Assembly: GCF_001421355.1 (NCBI RefSeq)
Contig: NZ_LMKC01000004.1
Span: forward strand, 372,001-436,000
DNA length: 64,000 nt
DNA from: Sphingomonas sp. Leaf9
GTDB lineage: Bacteria > Pseudomonadota > Alphaproteobacteria > Sphingomonadales > Sphingomonadaceae
Direction of reading: 5' to 3'
Part shown: positions 63,052 through 64,000 of the stretch, piece after piece
How the letters are laid out: every line of letters starts with the position of its first letter
How positions within the stretch are numbered: position 1 is the first letter of the stretch
The notes under the pieces: generated by a model
Told to the model about the DNA's origin: nothing
Seen by the model: the letters and a program-made list of their open reading frames with translations, nothing else
Databases searched by the model: none
Translations under genes and position numbers: made by a program

Positions 63052-64000
63052 ATGAAAAACCCCCGCATCACCCTCGCCATGTTGCTGCTGGTCTACAGCT
63101 TCAACTTCCTCGACCGGCAAATCCTTTCGATCCTCGCGCAGCCGGTGCAACGCGACCTCGGCCTCGACGACGGGCAGATGGGGATGCTCGGCGGCCTCGC
63201 CTTTGCCGCGCTTTATTCGACGCTGGCGATCCCGCTGGCGCTGATCGCCGACCGCACCAGCCGCACCTGGGTCATCACTATCAGCCTCGGCGTGTGGAGC
63301 GCGTTCACCGCGCTGTGCGGCACCGCGCAGAATTTTACCCAGATGTTCCTGTTCCGCCTGGGCGTCGGGGTAGGGGAGGCCGGCGGCGTCGCGCCGTCCT
63401 ATGCGCTGATCGCCGACACCTTCCCGCCCGAACGCCGCGCCCGCGCGCTCGCCATCTATTCGCTCGGCATCCCATTGGGCGCAGCCGGCGGCGTCCTGCT
63501 CGGCGGCTATATCGCGCAGGCGGTGGAATGGCGCACCGCCTTCTACACGGTCGGCCTCGCCGGCCTCGTCATCGCCCCCTTCTTCCGGTTGCTGGTAAAG
63601 GACCCGCCGCGCGCGGCGGCCAGCGCCGACCGTATCCCCGTCGGCCGGGTGTTCGGCATCCTCGCCCGCAAACCCAGCTTCTGGCTGATGGCGTTCGGCG
63701 CGGCGGCGGGGTCGATGTGCGGGTACGGGGTGGCGTTCTGGCTACCCAGCCTGATGATGCGCAGCTTCGGCCTCGACCTGATCCAGACCGGCCAGTTCTT
63801 CGGCGCGCTGCTGCTGACCGGCGGGGTGGCGGGTATCCTGCTCGGCGGATCGCTCGGCGACCGGCTGGGCCAGCGCAACAAGCGCTGGTACGCGCTGCTC
63901 CCCGCGCTCTGCTATGTGCTGGGCACGCCGCTGTTCATCGCTGGCGTGCTGTCGAGCGGCTGGGTGGCGGCGTTCGCGCTGTTCCTGCTCCCGCAGGCAC
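63052..64000 (+). CDS. MFS transporter, C-terminus cut off by the window
   Basis: The first ~316 residues of a major facilitator permease: MKNPRITLAMLLLVYSFNFLDRQILSILAQPVQRDLGLDDGQMGMLGGLAFAALYSTLAIPLALIADR carries the TM1 NFLDRQ motif of spinster-like transporters and the A-motif region; FRLGVGVGEAGGVAPSYALIADTFPPERRARALAIYSLGIPLGAAGG follows. About nine helices are visible. It probably moves a small acid or sugar-like compound imported by the adjacent TonB receptor; the pairing is an inference from position and the shared TetR control region. Confidence 0.9.
   Translation, partial: MKNPRITLAMLLLVYSFNFLDRQILSILAQPVQRDLGLDDGQMGMLGGLAFAALYSTLAIPLALIADRTSRTWVITISLGVWSAFTALCGTAQNFTQMFLFRLGVGVGEAGGVAPSYALIADTFPPERRARALAIYSLGIPLGAAGGVLLGGYIAQAVEWRTAFYTVGLAGLVIAPFFRLLVKDPPRAAASADRIPVGRVFGILARKPSFWLMAFGAAAGSMCGYGVAFWLPSLMMRSFGLDLIQTGQFFGALLLTGGVAGILLGGSLGDRLGQRNKRWYALLPALCYVLGTPLFIAGVLSSGWVAAFALFLLPQA

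Overview
The window is a gene-dense, high-GC stretch of an alphaproteobacterial chromosome, most likely a sphingomonad (Sphingomonas or a close relative). The pointers are alphaproteobacterial families (DUF1489, DUF1491, DUF4169, COQ9, MmcB, the ubiquinol-cytochrome c chaperone, a Suv3-like helicase), the parA-parB-rsmG-mnmG-mnmE cluster, and a TonB receptor/MFS/TetR module. These assignments rest on reading the proteins and not on any database search. No rRNA, tRNA, CRISPR array, insertion sequence or prophage was recognised.

Layout. 0-9.4 kb: a cut-off metallo-beta-lactamase-fold hydrolase, a PabB-PabC fusion (folate), a class I aminotransferase, a diguanylate cyclase, MsrA, an mgtE-DUF1489 pair, a cyclophilin and a LysR regulator. 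9.5-15.6 kb: a candidate small RNA ending in a textbook terminator, a CDC48-type AAA ATPase, a phospholipid N-methyltransferase-like gene, and a tight type III polyketide synthase / methyltransferase / FAD oxidoreductase operon. 15.7-29.4 kb: PBP1A, a YgjP/YcgN/SCO1 operon, SSB, feoAB, COQ9, glutaredoxin, an aromatic aminotransferase, a DMT transporter, an Old Yellow Enzyme and two GIN-domain (DUF2807) proteins. 29.5-36.8 kb: CarD, ferredoxin, S4 protein, Suv3-like helicase, M23 peptidase and a HerA-like ATPase.

36.9-53.3 kb is the replication-origin region. parB, parA, rsmG, mnmG, mnmE, DUF6489, rho, hemJ and hemE all read leftwards; the PPDK regulator, maf, aroE, coaE, dnaQ, hpf, ptsN and their followers all read rightwards. 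The switch point at 46.06-46.37 kb holds clustered DnaA boxes, an AT-rich stretch and four GANTC sites, and matches the known position of the Caulobacter origin next to hemE. Five parS-like sites (30.2, 38.6, 41.0, 47.9 and 52.0 kb) lie around it, two of them inside genes. Genes on both sides therefore point away from the origin, as expected for leading-strand co-orientation.

53.4-64 kb: a TIGR02186/TauE pair, an NfrB-like glycosyltransferase with a partner protein, an RcnB-like protein, BamE, the cytochrome bc1 chaperone with DUF177, and a TetR / TonB receptor / MFS uptake module that runs off the right edge.

The most notable non-gene signals are a perfect 35-bp inverted repeat between mgtE and the cyclophilin gene, a perfect 12-bp dyad directly before the diguanylate cyclase start, an 87-bp palindromic element inserted in frame into the YgjP gene with a sister copy before coaE, the origin with its parS sites, and a CTG start predicted for hemE.
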